Part shown: one piece after another, positions 55,315 to 64,000 of the stretch
Layout of the letters: every line of letters starts with the position of its first letter
Numbering within the stretch: position 1 is the first letter of the stretch
Assembly (NCBI GenBank): GCA_019359545.1
Contig: JAHHHB010000027.1
Span: 1-64,000, forward strand
DNA from: Desmonostoc geniculatum HA4340-LM1
Lineage (GTDB): Bacteria > Cyanobacteriota > Cyanobacteriia > Cyanobacteriales > Nostocaceae
Length of the DNA stretch: 64,000 nt
Reading direction: 5' to 3'
Notes under the pieces: model-generated
What the model was told of the DNA's origin: nothing
What the model saw: only the letters and a program-made list of their open reading frames with translations
Database searches by the model: none
Position numbers and translations under genes: made by a program

Positions 55315-58221
55315 TCATTCAGGTCTCAAATCGTTGGATAATTCCACAATACCCCTAGTTCCATCAATCCGTACCCGTTGACCATCTTGCAATAACCATG
55401 TAGCACCGCGAACATCCATAACTGCGGGTATCCCGTATTCACGTGCAACGATCGCACCGTGAGAAAGTCTTCCTCCGGCTTCGGCAATCAATCCTCCAGC
55501 CCTTAATAACAATGGTGCCCAGCCGGAATCTGTGTAAGGTACTACCAAAATTGTATCCCGATCGATTTCCGGCACATCTTGTAAGTTTCGCAATACCTTC
55601 ACCCTGCCTTCGACTTGACCGTGACTAGCTCCAATACCTTGTAAAATTTGGTCAGAGTAGAGGGCAGAAGGCGCTAGGGGATGAGGGGGTGTATTGCCGT
55701 AGACTACAAAAGGTACTTGAGTAATCTCGCTATCTTGGAGGAATTGCGATCGCCTAAATTCCACTAACTCAACCAACTGTTCAATTAAGCTGGAATCTCC
55801 ACCCGCAACTAAACGCCGCACTTCATCAAAGTTGAGAAAAAAGATATCGCCTGTTTTTTTGAGCAAACCAGACTTTAACCAAATCTTCTCTAAAGCGACA
55901 AAACTCCAACGCAATTCAGCCAAAAGCCGTGAATAAACTTCGGTGACTCGTCCTTTGATATCCACACGCCGTTGCACAAACCCGCGTTTGCGGAAGATGC
56001 TATTGTTGGCGTCTTTGGCGGCTGCTTGTAGTTCGTTCCCCTGGATTAACTGCACAAACATCTGCTTGATGAGTTGCGGATTTTCCCGCCAAGTGGGAAC
56101 GGAAATATCAGTTCCCACTTCGCTTAAATAGCCGTAATCCTGAAGCAATTCGTCAAATTCTTGCAGGATCTTCTTTCCCTCTGGGGTTTGCTTTAATTCT
56201 TCAAACACCTGGTGTGGCTCAAACTTAGATAATATCTGCTTGGCATCTGCGGCAATTGCAGCCAGCGATCGCAATGCTGCTACTTCTGGGGTGACGCTGT
56301 TATCAATTTGCTTATCCTTCACCCGAAAAATCGCCTGTCTCAGGGCAGCACTCAAGGGAGCTAAAATGCTGTAATAGGTCCCTTGACGCAGCAATTCTAA
56401 GATCAAGTCAATTCTTGCCAACAGCTTGGCTGGTTCCAACTTATTTATATCTTCCTGTGCCAACTGGGACAACCCAGGAATGAAGCGTTTGTGATAATCC
56501 CGCTTGAAGTCCTTTTCTAAATTTAACTCTCGCTTGAGTAACCTTCCTAGTCCTGGGAAATTTTCCCAAGTTGACTTCCAAGATGGCTTACTCATTTTAG
56601 CTCCCCTGGTTAAAAACTCCAGACTTTCCGGCGGCAATCCCATGCGAATAAAAATATCTCCTAAGAGGGATGCGTTAAAGTAAGCTTGGGAGTAATGCAG
56701 AGTTGCTGTTTCAGTGAAATCTAACCCGGAAGCGCGATCGCCCAAAACTAAAGTGAAAATTTCTCCCCAAACTCCACAAGTTAAAGGACGATTAATCGAC
56801 CATGTTAAGGGGTGAATGACTCCCGGAATCACTTCGGCGGCGATTTTCCGCGTCCAGATGGGTAGCAGAGTGGTGATTGGTCGAGATTGCAATACCCAAA
56901 GCGTTTGACCGTCGTAACTCCACTCAATATCTTGAGGTGTGCCATTGTAACGTTTTTCCAGTCGGTAAGCCAAGTATGCAACTTGCTTGATTAATGCTTG
57001 GGGAACTCGTCCTTCACCCTCCAATTGCACAGAGGAAGAATTTTCTGCCTCAAAAACAAAAGCGCGATATTGTTCTGGTGTGACTTTTCCGGAAACCACT
57101 TGTGTGGCGCTGCCTGGGAGGGCTTCAATAATAATGGCATCACCTTGCTGGGTAATGGGATCGCGGCTAAAAGCGACGCCAGAAAATACACTTTGGATTT
57201 GTTGTTGAATCAGCACACCCATTGCTGTGTCATTTAAACCGCGATCGCGCCGATATTGTACAGCAGAAGGATGATTGTAGGAAGCTTGCACTTGGGCGAT
57301 CGCTTCTTGCAGGGCTTGGGGACTGGTAACATTTAAAACTGTTTTATACTGCCCAGCCGCAGAAGCGTGTTCCGAGTCTTCGCCAATGGCAGAAGAACGC
57401 ACCACCAAGGGAGATAATTCTGATGGCTGGAGAAATTCTGTCAACAACTCAGGATCGTCAATGGGGGCAAGTACCCATCCTTTTGGCACTGGGTAACCCC
57501 AGCGTTTAATTTGAGATAATGTCGCTGCCTTTTCGCCGACGATGGCAGCATCCAACTCTTCATCTAAAGAAACCATAGTGCGTTGGCGTAGCCCGTCGTA
57601 GACATCGCCGCTTAAAAATTCCAACATCGCTTGCGACTCTGTTTGTGCTTCTTGGGCGGGCAGATTCATGTCATCAGGAATTTTTGTGTAAATCCAGCCC
57701 ATTAAACCAGCTAAAGCCACAGCAGCAAGCATTCTGGGAATATCACTCAGGTGCAAAAGCGTCACAAACAGAGGAAACAGTAGCAAAACCCCAAATTTGA
57801 CTACCTGTCTGGAGTGGAGAATTGAAAAGCTAATACCTGCAAAGAAAAATACAAATATTGCCACCAGTGGATCATGTACCACAAATCCCCAAACGACATT
57901 TGTCGTACCTGCGCCTCTGCCTATCCAGTATCTACCAATTACCAGAGCAATGAGGGCGACTAATTCCCAAGATGAACCATCTGGGAAGAAAGCACGGCTA
58001 ATTAAGACTGCCGCAACACCTTTAAAAGCTTCTGACAAAACTGCCAGAATTCCTACGAGTTTACCCCCGTGATAAAAAGCAGCTGATACGCTGATGTTTC
58101 CTGTACCAACTTGTGATAATCGCTTACGCTTGAGGGCGTAAGTAACCCATGCAATCAGGGGTAATCCGCCCAAGAGGGGGCAGGCAATTAAAATAACTAA
58201 GACACCCCAAAGTTCAAACAT
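55315..58221 (-). CDS. PlsY-like membrane domain fused to PEP-synthase-like protein
   Basis: The 968-residue protein has an N-terminal membrane part (1-195) with GTGNISVSAAFYHGG and GRGAGTTNVVWG, blocks similar to glycerol-3-phosphate acyltransferase PlsY. Then comes a pyruvate/PEP ATP-grasp domain (about 225-460; VGEKAATLSQIKRWGYPVPKG, SSAIGEDSEHASAAGQY, DIEWSYDGQTLWVLQSRPI). A long middle helical part follows. The C-terminal swivelling domain has GGRLSHGAIVAREYGIP with the phospho-acceptor His near 919. PEP-synthase-type enzymes use that His; the true substrate here is unknown. Confidence 0.85.
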   Translation of the reverse strand: MFELWGVLVILIACPLLGGLPLIAWVTYALKRKRLSQVGTGNISVSAAFYHGGKLVGILAVLSEAFKGVAAVLISRAFFPDGSSWELVALIALVIGRYWIGRGAGTTNVVWGFVVHDPLVAIFVFFFAGISFSILHSRQVVKFGVLLLFPLFVTLLHLSDIPRMLAAVALAGLMGWIYTKIPDDMNLPAQEAQTESQAMLEFLSGDVYDGLRQRTMVSLDEELDAAIVGEKAATLSQIKRWGYPVPKGWVLAPIDDPELLTEFLQPSELSPLVVRSSAIGEDSEHASAAGQYKTVLNVTSPQALQEAIAQVQASYNHPSAVQYRRDRGLNDTAMGVLIQQQIQSVFSGVAFSRDPITQQGDAIIIEALPGSATQVVSGKVTPEQYRAFVFEAENSSSVQLEGEGRVPQALIKQVAYLAYRLEKRYNGTPQDIEWSYDGQTLWVLQSRPITTLLPIWTRKIAAEVIPGVIHPLTWSINRPLTCGVWGEIFTLVLGDRASGLDFTETATLHYSQAYFNASLLGDIFIRMGLPPESLEFLTRGAKMSKPSWKSTWENFPGLGRLLKRELNLEKDFKRDYHKRFIPGLSQLAQEDINKLEPAKLLARIDLILELLRQGTYYSILAPLSAALRQAIFRVKDKQIDNSVTPEVAALRSLAAIAADAKQILSKFEPHQVFEELKQTPEGKKILQEFDELLQDYGYLSEVGTDISVPTWRENPQLIKQMFVQLIQGNELQAAAKDANNSIFRKRGFVQRRVDIKGRVTEVYSRLLAELRWSFVALEKIWLKSGLLKKTGDIFFLNFDEVRRLVAGGDSSLIEQLVELVEFRRSQFLQDSEITQVPFVVYGNTPPHPLAPSALYSDQILQGIGASHGQVEGRVKVLRNLQDVPEIDRDTILVVPYTDSGWAPLLLRAGGLIAEAGGRLSHGAIVAREYGIPAVMDVRGATWLLQDGQRVRIDGTRGIVELSNDLRPE

Positions 58222-58314
58222 TCTGGATTTTGGATTTTAGATTTAAATTTGCCATCTAAAATCTCAAATCTCAACTCTAAAATTTTTATGAAATTTTTGA
58301 TGGTTATCAGAGCG

Positions 58315-58556
58315 TTTGGAGTCAGGAGTCAGAATTCAGAATTCAGGAGTTAGGAGTTAGGAGTTAGGAGTCAGGAGAATATTTGATGAATGAATATACC
58401 AATCATACTAGACTCCTTATACAGACAGAATATCTTAAGTTGCTCAAGTACATAAACTAGGTTTTTAAGCCAGCCGTCAAGCCCGTCTGACTTCTGAATT
58501 CTGACTTTTGAATTCTGACTCCTGAATTCTGACTCCTGAATTCTGAATTCTTCTTT
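58315..58556. repeat. Long inverted pair of GAATTC/GGAGTCAG tandem repeats
   Basis: GGAGTCAGGAGTCAGAATTC and GGAGTTAGGAGTTAGG units (58318-58378) are answered by CTGAATTCTGACTCCTGAAT units (58492-58552). The two arms flank 110 bases without a gene. They could form one long cruciform or mark a decayed element. Confidence 0.75.
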
Positions 58557-58600
58557 AAGGACACTTGGCGAAGACGGAGACCGTTTTTGCCAGTGTCCTT
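58557..58600 (-). terminator. Hairpin 3' of the 58-residue membrane protein gene
   Basis: The stem AAGGACACTTGGC and its near complement GCCAGTGTCCTT lies 18 bases beyond the stop on the minus strand. No U-run follows, so termination is uncertain. Confidence 0.45.
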
Positions 58601-58617
58601 CTAGGCTACTAATGGTT

Positions 58618-58794
58618 TTAGTTTAGCGCATAGGCAGCTTGCAGCGCCCAGATGATGAGAGCAGCGATCGATCCCAGAAGCAACACGGTAGAGATAGTGA
58701 CTACTTTTGGGGAATCTGCACCCTCAAACTTCATAATTCCTCGATTTAAGTCGGACACAGTTTTGTAATCCTCCTCTGTTACGGCATGAAACAT
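58618..58794 (-). CDS. Small single-span membrane protein of unknown function
   Basis: A 58-residue protein with a polar N-terminus (MFHAVTEEDYKTVSDLNRG), a KFEGADSPK linker and one C-terminal membrane span (about residues 32-54, ending QAAYALN). Size and layout resemble small thylakoid subunits, but I do not recognise it as any named photosystem, cytochrome b6f or NDH subunit. An internal ATG at residue 21 could start a shorter form. It has its own downstream hairpin. Confidence 0.65.
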   Translation of the reverse strand: MFHAVTEEDYKTVSDLNRGIMKFEGADSPKVVTISTVLLLGSIAALIIWALQAAYALN

Positions 58795-58924
58795 TTGTCC
58801 GTTTTGATTGTAGTCGTTAAATTGGCGGATAACGTTAAATTCCTAATATTATTTTGTTTAAGCTTTGCAATTTTTCCATCGCCACAATTACTTACTTGTC
58901 CAGGGGGATTGGTTTAATTTATAC

Positions 58925-59018
58925 AAATTGGGGAGTGGGGAGTGGGGAGTGGGGAGATGAGGGAGACGCGGGGAATAATAAAGGACAAATGACAAATGAC
59001 TAATGACTAATGACTAAT
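58925..59018. repeat. GGGGAGT and AATGACT heptamer arrays running into a start codon
   Basis: GGGGAGTGGGGAGTGGGGAGT at 58928 and then AATGACAAATGACTAATGACT repeats lead directly into the ATGATG start at 59017. The heptamer AATGACT overlaps the translation start of the GDSL gene. Confidence 0.8.
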
Positions 59019-59988
59019 GATGAAAATATTGGTGTTCGTAATTTTGGCGGTGGTTGTGGGATTGTTTGTGCTGTTAGAGATAGGATTGCGATCGCTCTTT
59101 GGCTTTGGTAATCCCCTGATTTATGTTGGTGATGAGCAAATTGGTTATTTATTGGCTCCTAATCAACGTACCCGTCGCTTTGGTAATCGCATTGAAATTA
59201 ATCAGTATTCTATGCGAGGTAGTCCCATTGCAAAGACACCTGCACCTTCGACCCTGCGAGTCCTACTGTTAGGTGATTCCATTGCTAATGGTGGCTGGTG
59301 GACCGATCAAACTAATACAATATCCAGCTTGATGATGGGTTCTTTCGCATCAGCAACTAACAGTAATTATCAGGAAGTAGAAGTGCTAAATGCATCAGCT
59401 AATTCTTGGAGTCCAAGGAACGAATTAGCTTATTTACAGAAGTTTAGCACTTTTAACGCGCAAGTAATAATATTGCTAATTAATACAGATGATTTGTTTG
59501 GAACTCCTCCGACTTCTTTACCAGTGGGACGCGATCGCAACTATCCAGATAGTAAACCACCCTTGGCATTAGTGGAAGTCTGGCAGCGTTATCTGACGAA
59601 GCAAAAGCCGATTCCGGAGTTGAAAACAGTGCATAATGAAGCAGGCGATCGCGTGGGGATTAATCTGGAGGCGATCGGTAAAATTCAAGCGCTGACTCGC
59701 CAAACGAACAGCCAATTTTTGCTGGTTATGACTCCCTTGTTGCGAGAAATTGGTGAACCAGGTTCCCGCGATTATGAAATTCAAGCACGCCAACGCTTGA
59801 GCGATTTTACTAAAGCGCAGCAAATTAACTATATCGATTTTTTACCGATATTTAATTCAAGTACTGATCCGAAAGGTTTGTTTCACGACCACATTCACCT
59901 TAACTTGCAAGGGAATAAATTTGTGAGTGAAGTTATAGAGCGATCGCTTTTACAAATCTTAAGCCAGTCTCATTCACAGATTCTTTAG
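59017..59988 (+). CDS. SGNH/GDSL-family hydrolase
   Basis: The 323-residue protein has an N-terminal membrane anchor (residues 3-23) and an SGNH esterase fold: LLLGDSIANGG with the nucleophile Ser (about 87-97), INTDD, and the C-terminal catalytic pair in HDHIHLNLQGNK. It is probably membrane-tethered, acting on esters in the periplasm or envelope; the substrate is not known. Two ATGs (59017 and 59020) are possible. The start sits inside an AATGACT repeat, so its ribosome site is poorly defined. Confidence 0.85.
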   Translation: MMKILVFVILAVVVGLFVLLEIGLRSLFGFGNPLIYVGDEQIGYLLAPNQRTRRFGNRIEINQYSMRGSPIAKTPAPSTLRVLLLGDSIANGGWWTDQTNTISSLMMGSFASATNSNYQEVEVLNASANSWSPRNELAYLQKFSTFNAQVIILLINTDDLFGTPPTSLPVGRDRNYPDSKPPLALVEVWQRYLTKQKPIPELKTVHNEAGDRVGINLEAIGKIQALTRQTNSQFLLVMTPLLREIGEPGSRDYEIQARQRLSDFTKAQQINYIDFLPIFNSSTDPKGLFHDHIHLNLQGNKFVSEVIERSLLQILSQSHSQIL

Positions 59989-60043
59989 CATTGGCTCTCA
60001 AAATCTTCAGAATTGTGAATTCTGAATTCTGAATTCTGTTTTC

Positions 60044-60730
60044 TCAACTTTCTCGAATCCAAAGTGCCAGTCCTCCACCACGCCCACGAGCTGCAATGAA
60101 ATCTTCTGTAACTAAAAAGAAGGCAAAAAAGGGTAGTTTAGCGATCGGCTGGCTATAAAAATCCTCGGACTGGACTTTACCAGAGCGAATCTGTTTGTTG
60201 TACACAACACGACCGAACAGACTGATGAGCATATGATTAAAGTCAAATGCCAATAAATTTTTCTTACCCATGTATTGCACTAGTCCGGTAAGCTTTAACA
60301 ATATAGGGAATAATTCAACCTGATTAGCAATTTCGCCTTTAGTTGAATCCTGTTCTAAATTGGCACTAAAGGAAATATGAATTAGTACAAATTTGGGCAC
60401 ATACAAACCCTTGCCTAATACAATTCCTCCTCGTTCCCTAACTTTTTTGGTATCAGTAGCAAAGCAAAGCCGCCATTTTCCCAGAAGAGACTCAAACGGG
60501 TAGTTCAGGCGTTGTTGCTTAACAGCTTTTTCTGCTTGTAATAACGCATTGACTAATATTTCAGCACTAGGACGTGTGTTTTTTTGTCCTCGATACGCAG
60601 CCGCAGCTTGGGATAGTACGGTTATAATCTGCCTCGATGAGGTTGGCGATGAGAATTGAGTTGTGTCATCACTTTGATTTCCTGAGATTCTGTATCCAAT
60701 ATACCAGCAATAAATACCAAACAATAGCAT
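60044..60730 (-). CDS. PAP/fibrillin-like protein
   Basis: The 228-residue product has a short N-terminal hydrophobic stretch, a helix (residues 30-75) and a lipocalin-like part: SLLGKWRLCFATDTKKVR opens the fibrillin (plastid lipid-associated) motif, and FFLVTEDFIAARGRGGGLALWIRES closes it. Fibrillins bind lipids and stabilise thylakoid-linked lipid bodies in chloroplasts; cyanobacterial members are less studied. The link to thylakoids is inference. Codon use is ordinary, and the gene is monocistronic on the minus strand. Confidence 0.75.
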   Translation of the reverse strand: MLLFGIYCWYIGYRISGNQSDDTTQFSSPTSSRQIITVLSQAAAAYRGQKNTRPSAEILVNALLQAEKAVKQQRLNYPFESLLGKWRLCFATDTKKVRERGGIVLGKGLYVPKFVLIHISFSANLEQDSTKGEIANQVELFPILLKLTGLVQYMGKKNLLAFDFNHMLISLFGRVVYNKQIRSGKVQSEDFYSQPIAKLPFFAFFLVTEDFIAARGRGGGLALWIRES

Positions 60731-60950
60731 AGGTATCTACCACTATTGCATTGATAGAGGAATATCCTTCGGAAAATTCACCCACATTTTTTGACGCGCT
60801 TCAGCAATATCTGTCTCGGTAATTTCAATACCTAAATTACTCTAAGTAAGTGGGCGGGAAAAATATCAAGTAAGTAAGTCGGCGGGAATAAACCAAATTA
60901 TATTACGAAACGTAAACAAGCTTAAAACCCTTATCAATGACAAGTGACCA

Positions 60951-61082
60951 ATGACAAATGACTGTCCCCGCCAGTTAGCTTTATTTGCACCGACCTACTT
61001 AGCACGCGGTTTGCTCAAACAAAATCTGCTGCGGGCGATTCGGTTGTGGGTGTGGTTGCGATCGCTCTTTGAAGACAATTAA
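60951..61082 (+). pseudogene. N-terminal fragment resembling a CRISPR-linked WYL regulator (TIGR03985-like)
   Basis: The 43-codon frame reads MTNDCPRQLALFAPTYLARG, then LLKQNLLRAIRLWVWLRSLFEDN, and stops. The block YLARG.LKQNL.RAIRLWV.LRSLY is like the start of TIGR03985-type, WYL-domain proteins often found beside CRISPR or other defence genes. Those are about 600-700 residues, so this would be a short relic. The match is by eye and uncertain. It is 191 bases upstream of the DpdE-like helicase. The flanking 60731-60950 and 61083-61273 hold only AT-rich sequence and GTAAGTAAGT traces. Confidence 0.4.
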
Positions 61083-61273
61083 GATTGTGTGATTAGAGGT
61101 TTGTCGAACTCACGTTAACCGAACTGACTGACGCGGATTTAGCTTGCGGTAACGCTTTTGCAACCTGGCTTCTGCCTACTGCATTCTTCAACTATAATGT
61201 TGATCTGCAAAACTACCAGATATGGGTTAACTAGTCTGGAAGGTACTTTTAGTCTGTTTAGGGGACTGGATCT

Positions 61274-64000
61274 ATGATTAAGCTTGGGTTACTGGTACAG
61301 TCCCAGAATAATTATTTGGGTATAGGAAAAGTTATAGGAATATCTGAGACTAATGCGATCGTTGAGTATTTCTGCTCTATGGCGCAACGTCTGGAAAAAA
61401 CGTTACCTTTAAGTTCGCTCTCTCAAGTTAGGCTTGAACCCCAAGCGCGATGCTATATCAAGTCCGAAACCCAAGATAAATGGATCATTGGCAGAATTTT
61501 CGTCTGGGACGAAGATACAGAACAATATCAAGTTGATTTACCAGACAAGAAAACTGCAATTGTTACGGAAGAAGAAATTTACGTCCGTTGTAATTTACCG
61601 AACACAGACCCCATTGAAACTTTAGCAATGAAGGGTCATGAAACGCCGTACTTCCACGACAAAAGATTGGCTTTTGTGAAATCTTTGATTCAGCAACGCG
61701 CTGTTAGTCGCGGGATGACGGGACTGATTTCGGCAAATATTAATCTTTATCCCCATCAGGTAGAAGTTGTCAGGCGGGTACTGGAAGACCCAATTCAACG
61801 CTATATTTTAGCAGACGAGGTGGGACTCGGAAAAACCATCGAAGCGGGTGCAATTCTGCGTCAATTCCTGTTAGATGAACCGAAAAAAGGTGCGGTGGTC
61901 ATAGTTCCCAAATATTTGCTGCAACAATGGCGGACTGAGTTAGAAAACAAGTTTTATATTTCTCATTTTCCCAAACGGGTAGCGGTAATAGCGGTTGAAG
62001 ATATTCATAAAATTAATCTCAAAGCTAAGATAGGCTGTTTAATATTAGATGAAGCCCATCACATCGCAGCAATGGCGACTTCTAAAGATGCAGCAGTGCG
62101 TCAGCGTTTTGATACTTGCAAACAACTGGCTCATAAAAGCGATCGCTTACTTTTATTATCCGCTACTCCTGTGCTTCACCACGAGCAAGATTTTCTGGCA
62201 ATGTTGCACTTGCTCGACCCCACAACCTATAAACTTCATGATTTAGCAGGTTTTCGCGCTAAAGTTGCCAGCCGCCAGCAAATTGGTAAAGTTCTGCTGG
62301 CTTTGAGAGAAGATGCAAATCCTGTTGTCCTGAAAAATAATTTACAGGAATTACGCAACCTGTTTACTGAGGATCGGTATTTACTAAAGTTGGCGGATGA
62401 TTTAGAAAATTGTTTACAAGAAAAATCTCCTGAGCAAAATCAAATCGTCCAAGCAATTCGCAGCCACATCAGCGATACCTATCGACTATATCGGCGAATG
62501 CTTCGCAACCGTCGCGCGGCGGTGGAAGATGTGATATTTGACCGCAATTTTACACCGAAAGAAGAATATGATTTAGATGAGCGATCGCTTGATATTCACG
62601 AACTCATCAATCAATGGCGTACTGTTGCTCCCAATGAAAAACAATATCAGCGAATTTTTCTGTTATTATTCCTTGCTGCTGGTACTTGGTTAGGCATTTT
62701 AGAACAACTAATTACAGCCCGTTTAACTGGTAAACCCGATTCTAAACTGATTCAGGAGTTTAAAGAAGATGATATTCGCCTATTAACTACAACTCCCAAG
62801 TTTTCAGGGGAAGAAGAGATTTTGCAATCTTTTCTAAAAATTATTCGTCAACCTGTAGAAGATGGAGAACGCAAGGAAAATTTAAGAACAGTACTGCTGA
62901 ATCAGCTAGGTACGTACTTCAAAATTCCGCCCAATGTTCGCAGAAATCAAAAAGAATTTCTCACCAGAATACAGCAGAGAATTCGTAGACCAATTGCTGA
63001 GGATATTTTCCCAAAATTTATTATATTTACCAGTTTTGTCCAAAGTTGTGCAGAAATTGTGCGCTATTTATCTGATACCTTTGGTGCAGATACCGTAGTT
63101 AGCCATCAATTTGGAGAATCACCGGATAAAGTTGAGGCGGGCTTAAATAAATTCAAAAACAATCCCAACTGCTTTATTCTAGTATGCGATCGCTCCGGAG
63201 AAGAAGGACGTAATCTCCAGTTTGCTGACTGGTTAATTCATTTCGATCTTCCTTGGTCACCTAATCAATTAGAGCAAAGAATTGGCAGACTTGACCGCAT
63301 TGGCAGCAAAATTGGCATCCAATCTTGTGTATTGATTGGCCCTTATCTGGAAGATAGCCCTCACAATGCTTGGTATCAAATTTTGAAAGATGGATTTGGC
63401 ATTTTTCAACAATCAATTGCCAGTTTCCAGTTTTATGTAGATGAGAAACTTCCAGAATTGGAAGCAGCTTTGTTTCAATCAGGCGCTGCTGGATTACTGC
63501 AAATGATTGAGCCAATCAAAGAACAAATCCAAGGCGAAATCGTCAATATTAGCGAACAAAATGCTCTAGACGAAATTGACGCTACTGATGAAATTGCAAC
63601 CGAATATTTTGAAGATTTAGATAATTATGATGCTCGCCATTCAGAAATGAAGCGAGCAATTGAAGGGTGGATTTGTGATGCCCTTGGTTTCAAGGCAATG
63701 ACTAACCCAGACTCTTCAGAAATCAAACGTTATCAACCGGTAACGCGTACCTTGGTGCCGATAAATGAGTTAAAAACCCGTTTTGCTGACAGTTATCTAG
63801 ACAAATATAGTACTTATAACCGCAGGATAGCTAACCAAAATTCTGATGTTAAACTCTTGCGAACTGGGGAAGGATTTGTAGAAGCACTGTTGAATTATAT
63901 AGATTGTGATGACCGGGGTCAAGCCTTTGCCATGTGGCGCACTGATGCATCTTGGGATGCTCAAGAAGGGAAGGAGTGGTTCGGTTTCCAATACAATTAT
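61274..64000 (+). CDS. SNF2-type helicase, DpdE-like (partial, runs off the right edge)
   Basis: The first 909 codons are present with no stop. An N-terminal small domain (1-110) is followed by a superfamily-2 helicase: LADEVGLGKTIEAGAILRQF (Walker A, about 179-198), LILDEAHHIAAM (DEAH, about 257-268), LLLSATPV (about 292), and a C-terminal helicase part with RSGEEGRNLQFADWLIH and NQLEQRIGRLDRIGS. An AGGGGA site precedes the ATG. The block YFHDKRLAFVKSLIQQRAVS and overall order match DpdE of the 7-deazaguanine DNA modification cluster; DISARM DrmD is the main alternative. Confidence 0.8.
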   Translation, partial: MIKLGLLVQSQNNYLGIGKVIGISETNAIVEYFCSMAQRLEKTLPLSSLSQVRLEPQARCYIKSETQDKWIIGRIFVWDEDTEQYQVDLPDKKTAIVTEEEIYVRCNLPNTDPIETLAMKGHETPYFHDKRLAFVKSLIQQRAVSRGMTGLISANINLYPHQVEVVRRVLEDPIQRYILADEVGLGKTIEAGAILRQFLLDEPKKGAVVIVPKYLLQQWRTELENKFYISHFPKRVAVIAVEDIHKINLKAKIGCLILDEAHHIAAMATSKDAAVRQRFDTCKQLAHKSDRLLLLSATPVLHHEQDFLAMLHLLDPTTYKLHDLAGFRAKVASRQQIGKVLLALREDANPVVLKNNLQELRNLFTEDRYLLKLADDLENCLQEKSPEQNQIVQAIRSHISDTYRLYRRMLRNRRAAVEDVIFDRNFTPKEEYDLDERSLDIHELINQWRTVAPNEKQYQRIFLLLFLAAGTWLGILEQLITARLTGKPDSKLIQEFKEDDIRLLTTTPKFSGEEEILQSFLKIIRQPVEDGERKENLRTVLLNQLGTYFKIPPNVRRNQKEFLTRIQQRIRRPIAEDIFPKFIIFTSFVQSCAEIVRYLSDTFGADTVVSHQFGESPDKVEAGLNKFKNNPNCFILVCDRSGEEGRNLQFADWLIHFDLPWSPNQLEQRIGRLDRIGSKIGIQSCVLIGPYLEDSPHNAWYQILKDGFGIFQQSIASFQFYVDEKLPELEAALFQSGAAGLLQMIEPIKEQIQGEIVNISEQNALDEIDATDEIATEYFEDLDNYDARHSEMKRAIEGWICDALGFKAMTNPDSSEIKRYQPVTRTLVPINELKTRFADSYLDKYSTYNRRIANQNSDVKLLRTGEGFVEALLNYIDCDDRGQAFAMWRTDASWDAQEGKEWFGFQYNY

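Noticed and set aside
55053-55358. 101-codon frame on the plus strand
   Set aside because: It crosses family B repeat DNA and overlaps the end of the PEP-synthase-like gene antisense; no family features.

Overview
This window reads as chromosome from a filamentous, heterocyst-type cyanobacterium (order Nostocales). The direct signs are many copies of the octamer GCGATCGC, short tandem repeats of the kinds typical of Nostoc and Anabaena (heptamers such as TCATTAG and AATAGGG, and runs built on GAATTCTGA or TTTTGGA), a small photosystem II gene (psb30), and an RNase P RNA gene carrying a tandem-repeat insert of the kind known from heterocyst formers. The genus is not fixed by the sequence.

Layout. 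1-5.6 kb: a phosphate-permease remnant, two exported proteins of unknown function and a 911-residue putative outer-membrane protein. 5.6-10.8 kb: recJ with repeat-derived inserts, psb30, a cysteine-cluster protein, two half-size GDT1/Mnx-type manganese exporters, and a BtuF-like protein. 11-26 kb: a GAF-PAS histidine kinase, a bifunctional proline catabolic enzyme, an HD protein, an alpha/beta hydrolase with an AhpD-like protein, rnpB, corA, a monocistronic groL behind a perfect CIRCE operator, and a WecA/MraY-like phosphotransferase. 26-36 kb: small-molecule enzymes (formamidase-like, DUF3237, FMN reductase, PanE-like, oxalate-CoA ligase-like) and a decayed nucleoside ABC importer. 36-46 kb: tRNA-Ser(CGA), CapA-like and DM13 proteins, an HCF173-like protein, an orphan permease, a PspA-like coiled coil, HicBA and a NYN/OST-HTH protein. 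47-50 kb: a tight ATPase-TOPRIM-peptidase cluster that looks like a defence module. 50-61 kb: mnmG, a pilus-like membrane protein, folE, a PlsY/PEP-synthase-like fusion, a GDSL hydrolase and a fibrillin-like protein. 61.3-64 kb: the first 909 codons of a SNF2-type helicase resembling DpdE of the 7-deazaguanine DNA modification/restriction system. It runs off the right edge, so a defence island may continue there.

Two themes recur. First, there is heavy colonisation by small non-coding repeats. At least four miniature inverted-repeat families can be told apart, with target duplications still visible (10 bp, 4 bp and TTAA) and one nested insertion. Tandem repeats have also entered coding DNA (recJ, the oxalate-CoA ligase and the PutA linker) and rnpB. 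Second, there are several deletion relics: pstA, a sodium/anion transporter, the nucleoside ABC ATPase, and a short-chain dehydrogenase reduced to its two ends. The best leads for an undescribed system are the ATPase-TOPRIM-M15 cluster and the DpdE-like edge. All functions here are read from sequence motifs and family knowledge; no database search was run.
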